Of a stretch of DNA of 64,000 nucleotides, positions 27,461 to 36,256 are shown in pieces. Origin of the DNA: Palsa-892 sp963751615. Its GTDB lineage: Bacteria; Pseudomonadota; Alphaproteobacteria; Rhizobiales; Xanthobacteraceae. A program made the position numbers and the translations under genes. The DNA lies in NCBI GenBank assembly GCA_963751615.1, contig CAVVVG010000005.1, positions 868,001-932,000 on the forward strand, written 5' to 3'. Each line of letters begins with the position of its first letter. Position 1 is the first letter of the stretch. Under the pieces are notes generated by a model, which was given only the letters and a program-made list of their open reading frames with translations, had not been told where the DNA came from and searched no databases.

Positions 27461-29443
27461 ATGATCGCCGAGCTTGGTCATTACGCTCTCATGCTGGCAC
27501 TGGTCTTGGCCTTAATCCAGGGCTCGATCCCGATCTTCGGCGCGCGCACGGGCAATTACGCGTTGATGGATATCGCAGTCACGACGGCGCGCGCGCAATT
27601 CATTTTTGTCCTCGTCGCGTTTATGGCACTCACAAGTTCCTACATCACATCTGATTTTTCAGTCATCAATGTGGTCGAGAATTCCCATTCGGCAATGCCG
27701 CTCATTTACAAGATCACCAGCGTATGGGGAAATCATGAGGGTTCGATGTTGCTTTGGGTCCTCATCCTTTCGCTATTCGGATCGCTCGTTGCGATGTTCG
27801 GCGCCAATCTACCGGCGACACTGAAGGCCAATGTACTCGGCGTGCAATCGTGGGTGGCCACCGCGTTTTATCTCTTCATCCTGCTAACCTCCAATCCATT
27901 CCTGCGTCTGGCGCCGCCAGCACTTGAGGGCCGCGACCTCAATCCGATTCTGCAGGATCCCGGCCTCGCGATTCATCCTCCCCTGCTCTATCTCGGTTAT
28001 GTTGGCTTTTCGATTACCTTTTCCTTCGCCATCGCCGCTCTGATCGAGGGTCGAATTGATGCCGCCTGGGCGCGCTGGGTAAGACCATGGACGCTCGCAG
28101 CCTGGATTTGCCTGACGCTCGGCATCGCGATGGGTTCCTACTGGGCATATTATGAACTTGGCTGGGGCGGTTGGTGGTTCTGGGATCCGGTCGAGAACGC
28201 GTCTCTAATGCCGTGGCTCATCGGCACAGCGCTCTTGCATTCGGCAGTCGTTATGGAGAAGCGCAATGCGCTCAAGATCTGGACGATTCTTCTTGCCATC
28301 CTCGCATTTTCACTTTCGCTTATAGGTACCTTCCTGGTGCGCTCGGGCGTTCTCACCTCGGTCCACTCTTTCGCAACCGATCCGATGCGCGGTGTCTTTA
28401 TCCTCGCGATCCTTGTCATCTTTATCGGCGGAAGTCTGGCGCTATTTGCTTCGCGCGGGCCAATGCTCAAGCAAGGCGGGCTGTTTGCGCCCATCTCGCG
28501 CGAGGGCGCACTCATCCTTAACAATTTATTTCTTACCTCGGCTTGCGCGACCGTCTTCATTGGCACGCTTTATCCACTCGCGCTCGAAGCGCTGACCGGT
28601 GACAAGATCTCGGTCGGTGCACCGTTCTTTAATGCGACATTCTGGCCGCTTTTTATACCGCTTCTGCTGGCAGTGCCATTCGGTCCGTTGTTGGCGTGGA
28701 AGCGCGGCGATCTCATTGGAGTTGCCCAACGGTTACTCGTTGCGTTCGGAATTGCCCTAATCGCGATCGCTGTCACATTCGTCATCGCTGGGGCAAAATC
28801 GGTGCTGGCCCCGTTTGCAATCGGGCTGGCTCTTTTTGTGATGGTTGGCGCAATTACCGATCTCGCCGAACGGACCAACCTATTCCGCGTGCCCGCAGCG
28901 GTATCGTTGATGCGCGCCAAGGGACTTCCACGCTCGGCCTGGGGTACCGCGCTTGCGCATTTCGGTCTTGGCGTCACGCTGATTGGAATAGTTTGTGAAA
29001 CGCAATGGGGTGCCGAGAAGATCGTCTCGATCAAGCCCTCCCAAACATTATCGATCCGCAGTTATGATTTAACTTTTGATGGCTTGGTTTCGCGCAATGG
29101 TCCCAATTATCGGGAACTGGCTGCGAAATTTACCGTCCGAGACGGCGGTGTCGTTATCGGCGTCATGGAGCCTTCGAAGCGCAATTTCCCATCGCGCGAC
29201 AGTTCGACAACAGAAGCGGCTTTGATGACGCGGGGTCTAAGCCAGCTCTATTTATCGCTCGGGGACCAAAACCCCGACGGCTCGATCGCGATCCGCCTTT
29301 ATCATAAACCCTTGGTTTTGCTCATTTGGTTGGGCGCCGTCGTGATGATGATCGGCGGTGTATTGTCGCTCTCCGATCGGCGGTTGCGTGTTGGCGCACC
29401 GAGGCCTGCAAAGGCGAAAATTACACTGCAACCGGCGGAATAA
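27461..29443 (+). CDS. ccmF: Heme lyase component CcmF (CycK)
   Basis: A protein of about 660 residues with some 15 membrane helices and the heme-handling WWFWDPVENASLMPW motif near residue 240. With CcmH and CcmI it joins heme to apocytochromes on the periplasmic side. CcmF proteins usually begin MIAE(I/L)GHYAL, which is ATG 27461; ATG 27452 would add three residues. The AAGGAG site at 27430-27435 is best placed for another ATG, 27444, which opens a six-codon frame ending TGA overlapping ATG 27461 (ATGA). ccmE, which normally lies between ccmI and ccmF, is missing. Confidence 0.94.
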   Translation: MIAELGHYALMLALVLALIQGSIPIFGARTGNYALMDIAVTTARAQFIFVLVAFMALTSSYITSDFSVINVVENSHSAMPLIYKITSVWGNHEGSMLLWVLILSLFGSLVAMFGANLPATLKANVLGVQSWVATAFYLFILLTSNPFLRLAPPALEGRDLNPILQDPGLAIHPPLLYLGYVGFSITFSFAIAALIEGRIDAAWARWVRPWTLAAWICLTLGIAMGSYWAYYELGWGGWWFWDPVENASLMPWLIGTALLHSAVVMEKRNALKIWTILLAILAFSLSLIGTFLVRSGVLTSVHSFATDPMRGVFILAILVIFIGGSLALFASRGPMLKQGGLFAPISREGALILNNLFLTSACATVFIGTLYPLALEALTGDKISVGAPFFNATFWPLFIPLLLAVPFGPLLAWKRGDLIGVAQRLLVAFGIALIAIAVTFVIAGAKSVLAPFAIGLALFVMVGAITDLAERTNLFRVPAAVSLMRAKGLPRSAWGTALAHFGLGVTLIGIVCETQWGAEKIVSIKPSQTLSIRSYDLTFDGLVSRNGPNYRELAAKFTVRDGGVVIGVMEPSKRNFPSRDSSTTEAALMTRGLSQLYLSLGDQNPDGSIAIRLYHKPLVLLIWLGAVVMMIGGVLSLSDRRLRVGAPRPAKAKITLQPAE

Positions 29444-29448
29444 CATCA

Positions 29449-29919
29449 ATGGCTTGGATGCGTTCCTTTATTTTGGCGCTTGTTGTGATCAGCGTAGTGC
29501 CAGCTTTCGCAGTTCAGCCTGACGAGGTTTTGCCCGATCAGCGGCTTGAAACACGTGCCCGCAACCTGTCGCGCGAACTGCGCTGCATGGTGTGTCAGAA
29601 TCAGTCGATCGATGATTCCGAAGCATCGCTCGCTCGCGATCTGCGTATAATTGTACGCGAGCGCCTAATGGCAGGCGATAGCGATCAACAAGTCCTTGAC
29701 TTCCTGACCGCTCGTTACGGTGACTTCGTTCTGCTAAACCCGCCGTTCAAATTAAGTACTGCGCTGTTGTGGTTGTTGCCAGCTGGGCTGCTGATCATCG
29801 GCGTTGCCGTACTTATCATTCTTGTCCGGCGCCAGCAGAAGAACGGGCAACCTGATACAACTCTCACTACGGCGGAGAAGGCCCGCCTTACGGAGCTCGC
29901 TAATTCGCAAAACAGATAA
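29449..29919 (+). CDS. ccmH: Cytochrome c maturation protein CcmH (CycL)
   Basis: A 156-residue protein with a signal peptide (about 1-22), the redox motif LRCMVCQNQSI (residues around 45), a short helical domain and a C-terminal membrane helix (about 103-125). CcmH reduces apocytochrome heme-site cysteines and works with CcmF. It starts six bases after the ccmF stop. No ccmG thioredoxin gene is in the window. The three-gene ccmIFH set suggests a partial, accessory cytochrome c maturation unit, with ccmABCDEG probably elsewhere. Confidence 0.93.
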   Translation: MAWMRSFILALVVISVVPAFAVQPDEVLPDQRLETRARNLSRELRCMVCQNQSIDDSEASLARDLRIIVRERLMAGDSDQQVLDFLTARYGDFVLLNPPFKLSTALLWLLPAGLLIIGVAVLIILVRRQQKNGQPDTTLTTAEKARLTELANSQNR

Positions 29920-30035
29920 TGTCTTTTGACTATGGGAGGTTCGGAACCGAGATTGGCAGCAGGGTTCGACTAGTGGAGTGGGATTCGTATATAATTGCCT
30001 TGCCATATACGCTATGAAGGAAATGGGAGCGTCAT

Positions 30036-30442
30036 ATGAATAAACGACCTCTGTTATTCGCAGCGGCTACTGTGCTGGCCGTAGGGGCGTTTACCGGCAT
30101 TGAAATCATGCGCTCCCCCGAATTATGTGCCGCGGAACAGCAAATCAGTTTTTCCGATGACATTCTCCCACTGTTAAAGTGGCGATGCTCCACCTGCCAT
30201 CAATCGGGGGGGAGGGTTACGAAAAAACTGGTCTTGATCTTACGACCTATGAGGGGCTTATGAAGGGTACTAAATTTGGCCCCATGGTCATTCCTGGTAA
30301 GCCGGATAGCAGCAACTTGATGGTATTGTTAGATTGGCGTGCCGCGCCGGAGATGCGAATGCCGCATGGTAAAAAGCAGTTGTCCGTCTGCGATCGCACT
30401 AACATTCGAACATGGATCCGCCAGGGTGCCAAAAATAACTGA
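30036..30442 (+). pseudogene. Small exported c-type cytochrome interrupted by a one-base frameshift
   Basis: From ATG 30036 (GGGAGCG upstream) a signal peptide is followed by ISFSDDILPLLKWRCSTCH, a heme motif in the style of planctomycete-type cytochrome c domains. After HQS the frame meets a run of seven G (30206-30212) and goes to a stop at 30261. In the minus-one frame the protein continues EGYEKTGLDLTTYEGLM through MVIPGKPDSSNL to IRTWIRQGAKNN, the normal second half of this domain (about 135 residues in total). The run reads G GGG GGG in the zero frame, which can support minus-one slippage. Sequencing error, true mutation and programmed slippage all remain possible. Confidence 0.75.
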
Positions 30443-30512
30443 CGTCGCAAATCATCGCGGTTTTGCCCTTCAAGAAAGGGCTCCGCTTCAATTGGGAAAT
30501 AAGGCTCGCAGC

Positions 30513-31736
30513 ATGGATTACAATGTGTTTTTTGCCGAGCGTATATCTCGGTTGCAGCATGAACGCCGTTATCGCGTATTCGCTGATCTCGAACGGATCG
30601 TCGGCCGCTTCCCGCGCGCAATTTGGCATTCCCCGCATGGACCTCGCGACATCACCGTCTGGTGTTCAAATGATTATCTTGGCATGGGCCACCATCCGAA
30701 AGTGATCGAGGCCATGGTCGAAACGGCGTCCCGAATGGGCACGGGCGCAGGTGGTACGCGCAACATTTCCGGGACCAGTCATCCGTTAGTCGAGCTCGAA
30801 CGAGAACTTGCTGACCTGCATGGAAAGGAAGCAGCTCTTCTCTTCACGTCAGGTTATGTTTCAAACGAGACCGGCATCGCCACGATCGCCAAACTCATTC
30901 CTGAATGTCTAATTCTATCGGATGCATTAAATCACAATTCTATGATTGAGGGCATTCGTCGTTCTGATTGCGAAAAAAAGATCTTCCGTCACAATGATCT
31001 CGCACATCTCGAATCGCTCTTGAAAGAGGCCGGCGATCGACCGAAGCTCATCGTATTCGAAAGCATCTATTCCATGGACGCCGACATCGCGCCAATCAAG
31101 GCGATGTGCGATCTCGCTGAGCATTATGGCGCAATGACCTATCTCGACGAGGTGCACGCCGTCGGAATGTATGGCCCGCGCGGGGCCGGCCTCGCCGAAC
31201 GCGAAGGTGTTATGCATCGCCTCGATGTTATTGAGGGCACCCTTGGCAAGGCCTTTGGCTGTTTCGGCGGTTATATTGCCGGTAGCGCCGCTATGTGCGA
31301 TGCCGTGCGCTCTTATGCGGCTGGTTTTATTTTTACAACTGCTCTGCCGCCTGCAATATGCGCGGCGGCGACTGCTTCAATCCGGCATCTAAAAACGTCA
31401 CAATGGGAACGCGCCCAACATCAGGACCGTGTTGCGCGCACCAAGGCTGTGCTAACAGCCGCCGGTCTTCCAGTCATGTCGAGCACAACCCACATCGTTC
31501 CGATCGCCGTTAATGATCCGGTAAAATGCAAGGCTGCGAGCGATCTCCTGCTTTCTGAATATGACATCTATATTCAGCCGATTAATTTTCCGACCGTGCC
31601 GAAAGGCACCGAGCGGTTACGTGTGACACCCTCGCCGTATCATGATGACGCGATGATCGATACCCTGGCCAGAGCTCTTACCAAGGTTTGGGAACGGTTG
31701 GACTTGCCGCTCGCGACTATGCTGGCGGCGGAATAA
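30513..31736 (+). CDS. hemA: 5-Aminolevulinate synthase
   Basis: A 407-residue PLP enzyme starting MDYNVFFAERISRLQHERRYRVF, the standard alphaproteobacterial ALAS N-terminus. It has GTRNISGT, the YLDEVHAVGMYG aspartate loop and the PLP lysine in GTLGKAFGCFGGY. It condenses glycine and succinyl-CoA to 5-aminolevulinate, the first step of tetrapyrrole synthesis (C4 pathway). The start at 30513 is set by the family N-terminus and an AAGG upstream; the frame is open further 5' without support. Its place between ccm genes and hemN suggests a dedicated supply of heme for the cytochrome island, and a second hemA may exist elsewhere. Confidence 0.95.
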   Translation: MDYNVFFAERISRLQHERRYRVFADLERIVGRFPRAIWHSPHGPRDITVWCSNDYLGMGHHPKVIEAMVETASRMGTGAGGTRNISGTSHPLVELERELADLHGKEAALLFTSGYVSNETGIATIAKLIPECLILSDALNHNSMIEGIRRSDCEKKIFRHNDLAHLESLLKEAGDRPKLIVFESIYSMDADIAPIKAMCDLAEHYGAMTYLDEVHAVGMYGPRGAGLAEREGVMHRLDVIEGTLGKAFGCFGGYIAGSAAMCDAVRSYAAGFIFTTALPPAICAAATASIRHLKTSQWERAQHQDRVARTKAVLTAAGLPVMSSTTHIVPIAVNDPVKCKAASDLLLSEYDIYIQPINFPTVPKGTERLRVTPSPYHDDAMIDTLARALTKVWERLDLPLATMLAAE

Positions 31737-31967
31737 TATTCTGATTAATTCGTTAGCTGCTAGGTATCGCCGACACGAAGCGCTGCTTTTTTGCTCCTGT
31801 TTCGGAAGGTCTCAGATTCTAAATCGCAGTTGGTCTGGCCCGATTAAAAGCGGCACGGCATTTATTCAAAAGACATCTCGCGTCACGAGCCGGCTGGTCT
31901 CAACTTTAAAGACTTAATGTCATTGGCAGCATATTTGAGCAACGGAATGCTGCTAATTCTTGGATCA

Positions 31968-32150
31968 TCACCGCATTGTCATCGTAGCGCGGGCTAAGCC
32001 ATCGGCTCCGATAACATCTGGGGCAGCCAAGCCAGCAAGCAAGCTACCAACTGCGCCCGCCAAAATCAGCGCAACAATTACAATTGCGAACTTCCAAACA
32101 TGCTCAGCGATTTTCAGATGACCATGATGATGACCAGCGATGCTGTTCAT
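31968..32150 (-). CDS. Small single-pass membrane protein under an FNR-type site
   Basis: A 60-residue protein: a His-rich N-terminus (HHHGHLKIAEHVWK), one membrane helix (about 21-43) and a short polar end. A strong TAGGAGGGTGAC site precedes ATG 32150. An FNR-type site is 123 bases upstream. I do not recognise the protein. The His cluster could bind metal or heme, but that is speculation. The ribosome-binding site and the regulatory site make it a likely real gene. Confidence 0.65.
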   Translation of the reverse strand: MNSIAGHHHGHLKIAEHVWKFAIVIVALILAGAVGSLLAGLAAPDVIGADGLARATMTMR

Positions 32151-32272
32151 GTCACCCTCCTAAATTTATTATGACATAGGGCCTCAAGAAAAATCATGAA
32201 AGGTGGCATTCGAAAGACACGATCTTCCCTAGCCCATAGTCAAAAACAGCGCACAAATATATCTGAGGGGCA

Positions 32273-32286
32273 TTGAGCTAGATCAA
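32273..32286. promoter_or_regulatory. FNR-type site (TTGAGCTAGATCAA)
   Basis: Matches TTGAT-N4-ATCAA at nine of ten positions. It lies between the hemN stop codon and the small membrane protein gene, 123 bases upstream of the latter's ATG. Confidence 0.65.
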
Positions 32287-32403
32287 TGGGGACCAGGCGT
32301 CGATTTTAATATTTTTGCAAATTGGAATTTTGACATGTCGCGGCCTCCGGCTTTTAGTGTCGAGGCCCCTTCATTTTTCGACGATTGCAATTTTTCGTCT
32401 TGG

Positions 32404-33744
32404 CTAGACTGCTGCCGAGTGCGGGGTTTTGCTTGCGGCCAGATATTTGTCGAAAGCGGCAGCGACGAGGCGTACGAATGGCCGCCCCACCTCATTGACA
32501 ACTATGCGGCTGCCGTCGATACGCACAAGCCCATCCTGAACGAGCGGCGCGAGGCCAGCGATTTCACTTTCGAAACGCATGGCGGCTGCGGGTTCGCCGC
32601 CAACACACTCGAGATCGACCGCAAGATCACACATCAATCGCTCAATGATCTTTCCCCGCAGCGTATCGTCGCCGGTAAACTCGATTCCTTTGGCAGTCGC
32701 TAAATGCCCAGTTTCGACCAAGCGCGAATAGCTGGTAATATCGACCGTGTTCTGCACGAATCCCTGCTGCAAGTGCCCGATTGCGGATGCGCCAAGTCCG
32801 ATCAGCGCGTCAGCCGCGTCGGCCGTATAGCCCTGAAAATTGCGGCGCAGACGCCCGGTGCGGGCGGCGGCGGCGAGTTCATCATCAGGCTTGGCAAAAT
32901 GATCGAGACCGATCGGCTGATAGCCATGACCGGAGAAAACTTCCGCGGCGGCCCCCATTTGCGCGATGCGCTCCGACGCGGATGGCAGATCCGAGACATC
33001 AATTAGGCGCTGATGCTTCTTAAACCACGGCACATGCGCATAGCCAAACAAAGCGAGGCGCTGCGGCCGCAACGAGACGGCAAGATCGGCGCTGTGGATG
33101 ACGTCCTCGGTGGTTTGCTTCGGTAAGCCATACATCAAATCAATATTCAGATATTTGATTCCGCCTTCACGCACTAGCTCCGCTGCCCGCGTAACGACAT
33201 CGTAGGATTGAATCCGGCCGATGGCCCGCTGCACATGTGGCGCGAAATCCTGAACGCCAAGGCTCGCGCGATTGACGCCGATGGCCGCAAGTGCACGCAC
33301 CAGCGGCTGCGTCACGCAGCGCGGATCGAGTTCGATCGCATGTTCTTTCAGCGCCGAAAGATCGAATGTGCCGACAAGCTTGTCAGTGATACACGCAAGC
33401 CATACCTCATTCAGAATCGAGGGCGTCCCACCACCCCAGTGAAGATGCACGACCTTGCGCCTCCCGGCGGCGGCGCCGACGAAGCCGATCTCATCGACTA
33501 GGCGGCCGGCATAGCGTTCGACCGGATCGCGCCGGCGTACCGCCTTAGTGTGACAACCGCAATAAAGGCAGAGCTCGGTGCAAAACGGAACGTGGATATA
33601 AAGCGACAATGTCGCTGCAGCAGGTAGTGCCGCGAGCCATCGCGCATAAACATCCGGACCGATCGCCGTGTTAAAATGCGGCGCGGTCGGATACGATGTG
33701 TAACGCGGCACGTTGCGCGCGGCGTGCAGTGCGGCTGTCGTCAT
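32404..33744 (-). CDS. hemN: Oxygen-independent coproporphyrinogen III oxidase
   Basis: A 446-residue radical-SAM enzyme. It has YTSYPTAPHF near the N-terminus, YIHVPFC with the cluster motif CTELCLYCGC, HLHWGGGTPS, and RASLGVQDF, all HemN hallmarks, at normal HemN length. It decarboxylates coproporphyrinogen III to protoporphyrinogen IX without oxygen, and the HemG-like enzyme at 14.6 kb could do the next step, also without oxygen. Its ATG overlaps the stop of the upstream flavin-reductase-like gene (ATGA), so they are one operon, with an FNR-like site upstream. Confidence 0.94.
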   Translation of the reverse strand: MTTAALHAARNVPRYTSYPTAPHFNTAIGPDVYARWLAALPAAATLSLYIHVPFCTELCLYCGCHTKAVRRRDPVERYAGRLVDEIGFVGAAAGRRKVVHLHWGGGTPSILNEVWLACITDKLVGTFDLSALKEHAIELDPRCVTQPLVRALAAIGVNRASLGVQDFAPHVQRAIGRIQSYDVVTRAAELVREGGIKYLNIDLMYGLPKQTTEDVIHSADLAVSLRPQRLALFGYAHVPWFKKHQRLIDVSDLPSASERIAQMGAAAEVFSGHGYQPIGLDHFAKPDDELAAAARTGRLRRNFQGYTADAADALIGLGASAIGHLQQGFVQNTVDITSYSRLVETGHLATAKGIEFTGDDTLRGKIIERLMCDLAVDLECVGGEPAAAMRFESEIAGLAPLVQDGLVRIDGSRIVVNEVGRPFVRLVAAAFDKYLAASKTPHSAAV

Positions 33745-34301
33745 TCTTTAAAATTCGGGGTTCGCGGAACAGGACTGCGTTTGTCGCCTCGTTCAATCGA
33801 ATGCCCTGCCCAATGGTGGCGTCGGCTTTCATCAAACTCCTCAAGATCGAGGTCAGAGACGGTCACGAGATTAGTGTGACCGAAGCCTTTCGAATAGTCG
33901 ACAATGGAAATGATCTCGGGTGTCATGCGAATTAATGGAACCGCAGCTGGATTTGGCTGCGGCATAACCTTATATTCGGGATAGCGACGAAGAAGAAGGG
34001 CATAAGCGTGGTCGATTTCACCGCGATCTTCGATCACACAGGCTCGGCTGGCTAGCGACAATCCCTTGATCGCCAGCGGTTGCGGATAATCTTTGGCAAT
34101 AGCGATAGAGACACGCGGGTCGCGCTGTATATTGGTGTATTTTTGCCCTTCGCGAGCAATAAAACTGTAAAGAATAAGTCCGTCGTTCGCATAACTGACT
34201 ACCGTCGCCTGCGGCCAGCCATCCGGACGATTGGTTGCGATTACCATGATGCGGTGCTCATTGAGCAGACCAATGACCAAATCCCTGGCTACCGTTTTCA
34301 T
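33741..34301 (-). CDS. Pyridoxamine 5'-phosphate oxidase-like FMN-binding protein
   Basis: A 186-residue split-barrel protein of the PNPOx-like superfamily: LLNEHRIMVIATNRPDGWPQATVV, then YTNIQRDPRVSIAIAKDY. Relatives bind FMN, F420 or heme; the true substrate is unclear and genuine vitamin B6 oxidase residues are not evident. It overlaps hemN by four bases, so it is made with it, which raises the chance of a role in tetrapyrrole metabolism. A diverging FNR-like site is about 55 bases upstream. Confidence 0.78.
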   Translation of the reverse strand: MKTVARDLVIGLLNEHRIMVIATNRPDGWPQATVVSYANDGLILYSFIAREGQKYTNIQRDPRVSIAIAKDYPQPLAIKGLSLASRACVIEDRGEIDHAYALLLRRYPEYKVMPQPNPAAVPLIRMTPEIISIVDYSKGFGHTNLVTVSDLDLEEFDESRRHHWAGHSIERGDKRSPVPRTPNFKE

Positions 34302-34354
34302 GAGGCGATCTCCAAACTACGAAAAGATATTATGGTCGCTTGGCCAAATCACCT

Positions 34355-34368
34355 TTGCTATAGATCAA
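34355..34368. promoter_or_regulatory. FNR-like site (TTGCTATAGATCAA)
   Basis: The right half ATCAA is perfect, the left half TTGCT matches at four of five. It lies about 55 bases upstream of the start of the PNPOx-like/hemN operon. HemN is commonly FNR-controlled in alphaproteobacteria. Confidence 0.55.
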
Positions 34369-34482
34369 TATCGGTCAGGAAAAAGGGCTGACCATAATGT
34401 ATGGGAACTTGACGCAGCCTGAATTCGCGATCCATGGTCGAAACCGACACTGAGACGAGACGAAGGCTCACGGCGGCTTGCG

Positions 34483-35421
34483 ATGAATGATGCTGTCTTG
34501 AGTAAATTGGAGCGGCGTCTGGGGCGCCTGCACGCAAGGCAACGATTGGGAATCGAGACGGATCACGAGGCCCAGATTTTTGGTCAAGGGACCAATTTTT
34601 TTCATATTGAGAACTGGTACTCGATTCATTCGGTTATTCGGAACGCACTCAAGCTAACAGGATTGTATTGGCGCGGCCGCCGTAACGCTGAGCTCATCCA
34701 AGTCAAGCATAATCATGTACGATTTCAAACTTTGCCAAGCGGGTTCAACGGTTTCACGTTGCTCCACATCAGCGACCTCCACGTGGATATGAATGACGGT
34801 GCGTTGCGGCGTTTGGCAGAGCTTCTTCCCGATTTAACTTATGACTTGTGTGTCCTGACCGGAGACTATCGGGGCGCAACATTTGGGCAATTCGATACTG
34901 CGCTCGCGGGTATGGAGCGAGTACGGTCGCGTCTCAAAGGGCCAGTGTATGGTGTATTAGGCAATCACGATACAATTCGGATGGTTCCTGGTCTCGAAGA
35001 GATGGGAATCCGAATGTTGCTCAATGAGTGCGAGCCTATTGCGCGCAACGACCAAAGTATTTATTTGGCCGGCATCGACGATGCTCATTATTTTCGGGTC
35101 GACAACATCGAAAAAGCTGCGTCCAATATTCCGCACGATGGGTTTTCTGTCCTACTTTCACATACGCCAGAAATTTATCGCCAAGCGGCCCACGCTGGCT
35201 TTGATCTGCTCCTGTGCGGGCATACCCATGGCGGTCAAATTTGCCTACCCGGATCCATTCCCATCACTCTTGATTCAGTGCTGCCCAGACATATGGGATC
35301 AGGCGCGTGGAAGTATCAAAATATGTTTGGCTATACGTCGGTGGGCGCCGGATCATCAATCGTTGCGGTCCGGATCAACTGCTTTCCGGAAATTACGCTG
35401 CACCACCTTTGGTGTGTCTGA
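34483..35421 (+). CDS. Calcineurin-like metallophosphoesterase
   Basis: A 312-residue protein. The dimetal phosphoesterase motifs are all present: HISDLHVD, GDYRG, GNHD, LSHTPE and CGHTHGGQ. It belongs to the YaeI-like group that acts on phosphodiester or UDP-diacylglucosamine-like substrates; the substrate is unknown. About 85 residues before the first motif form a non-membrane extension. It is convergent with the CDP-archaeol-synthase-like gene, nine bases apart, a pairing that may point to lipid metabolism. Confidence 0.85.
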   Translation: MNDAVLSKLERRLGRLHARQRLGIETDHEAQIFGQGTNFFHIENWYSIHSVIRNALKLTGLYWRGRRNAELIQVKHNHVRFQTLPSGFNGFTLLHISDLHVDMNDGALRRLAELLPDLTYDLCVLTGDYRGATFGQFDTALAGMERVRSRLKGPVYGVLGNHDTIRMVPGLEEMGIRMLLNECEPIARNDQSIYLAGIDDAHYFRVDNIEKAASNIPHDGFSVLLSHTPEIYRQAAHAGFDLLLCGHTHGGQICLPGSIPITLDSVLPRHMGSGAWKYQNMFGYTSVGAGSSIVAVRINCFPEITLHHLWCV

Positions 35422-35430
35422 GCCCGCCCA

Positions 35431-35919
35431 TTAATATGGCCGATCGCGAATGTGAACTCTGAAGAGAAGACGGGAGAGCGTCAGCTCACAAACGAAAAAA
35501 ATAGCGGCGCCAATCAAGATATCGAGCGCCGTCAATGAAAACGCTTGACGGCAAACGAACAACGGAAAAACTGATTCAGGAATTTGATCGAGGCCGGTCG
35601 CTCTGCTGCTTGGAGGTAGACCAAGACGACGCTTCAAGAAGCTCGAAAACAAATCACCGGCCATGGCGGTAGTACCCACCAGCAACCCAATCTTGAAATC
35701 CAGCCCCAAAAAAGGGGCACAAAGCGCCGTCGCAACAACCGACGCTAGAACTCCTCGAATTGTCTTACACGGCCCGAAAAGTGGTCGCCCATCAAAGAAC
35801 GTTATGTTCCCATCAAGGGGGCTCGAAAAGTGACTGCCCAAGATCCTCTTTGCAATAAGGGGAGAGCCATTTGCAAACATCAGCAAAATGAGCAGTTTTA
35901 TCAGGGCTACATATTGCAT
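35431..35919 (-). CDS. CDP-archaeol synthase-like (CarS/DUF46) membrane protein
   Basis: A 162-residue protein with four to five membrane helices, NGSPLIAKR near the N-terminus, and DGRPLFGPCKTIRG and GDLFSSFLKRRLGLPPSS, which are hallmarks of the CarS family. In archaea CarS uses CTP to activate digeranylgeranylglyceryl phosphate; it is related to bacterial CdsA. Bacteria with CarS-like proteins are known, but the lipid they use is not. Starting ATG is 35919. Together with the neighbouring metallophosphoesterase it may alter membrane lipids. Confidence 0.8.
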   Translation of the reverse strand: MQYVALIKLLILLMFANGSPLIAKRILGSHFSSPLDGNITFFDGRPLFGPCKTIRGVLASVVATALCAPFLGLDFKIGLLVGTTAMAGDLFSSFLKRRLGLPPSSRATGLDQIPESVFPLFVCRQAFSLTALDILIGAAIFFVCELTLSRLLFRVHIRDRPY

Positions 35920-36073
35920 ACCTTTAATGTATCTTAAGATGAGTTGAGCTTGTTAGCGGACGATACGTTACATATGAATTTCGGTCAGTTAGTCCACATC
36001 GCAGCGGTCGAGGGATCGCGACATGATGGACGTTTTTGTGATATTAGATGCCACCAATTGAAGGAGAATCATG

Positions 36074-36247
36074 ATGGCTAGGAACGTTCGGCGCCGTGCG
36101 TGGACAAAGAAAGACCATGCAGAACTGAAGAAATATTCTCGTGCAAAGTTGCCTGTCAAAAAAATTTCAAAGGCAATGAGACGAACACCCGGTGCTCTGA
36201 GGCAACAAGCCTATAAACTTGGTTTGCGGATAGGTCATCGTCGCTGA
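36074..36247 (+). CDS. Small basic Myb/SANT-like helix-turn-helix protein
   Basis: A 57-residue, very basic protein. RRRAWTKKDHAELKKYSRAKLPVKKISKAMRRT has a Trp at the start of helix one and the spacing of a Myb/SANT-type domain, and RTPGALRQQAYKLGL fits the recognition helix. Relatives of this size occur in Rhizobiales; they probably bind DNA, target unknown. AAGGAG lies seven bases before ATG 36074; ATG 36071 directly before it is also possible. A tRNA gene follows nine bases after the stop. Confidence 0.72.
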   Translation: MARNVRRRAWTKKDHAELKKYSRAKLPVKKISKAMRRTPGALRQQAYKLGLRIGHRR

Positions 36248-36256
36248 GACGTTATT

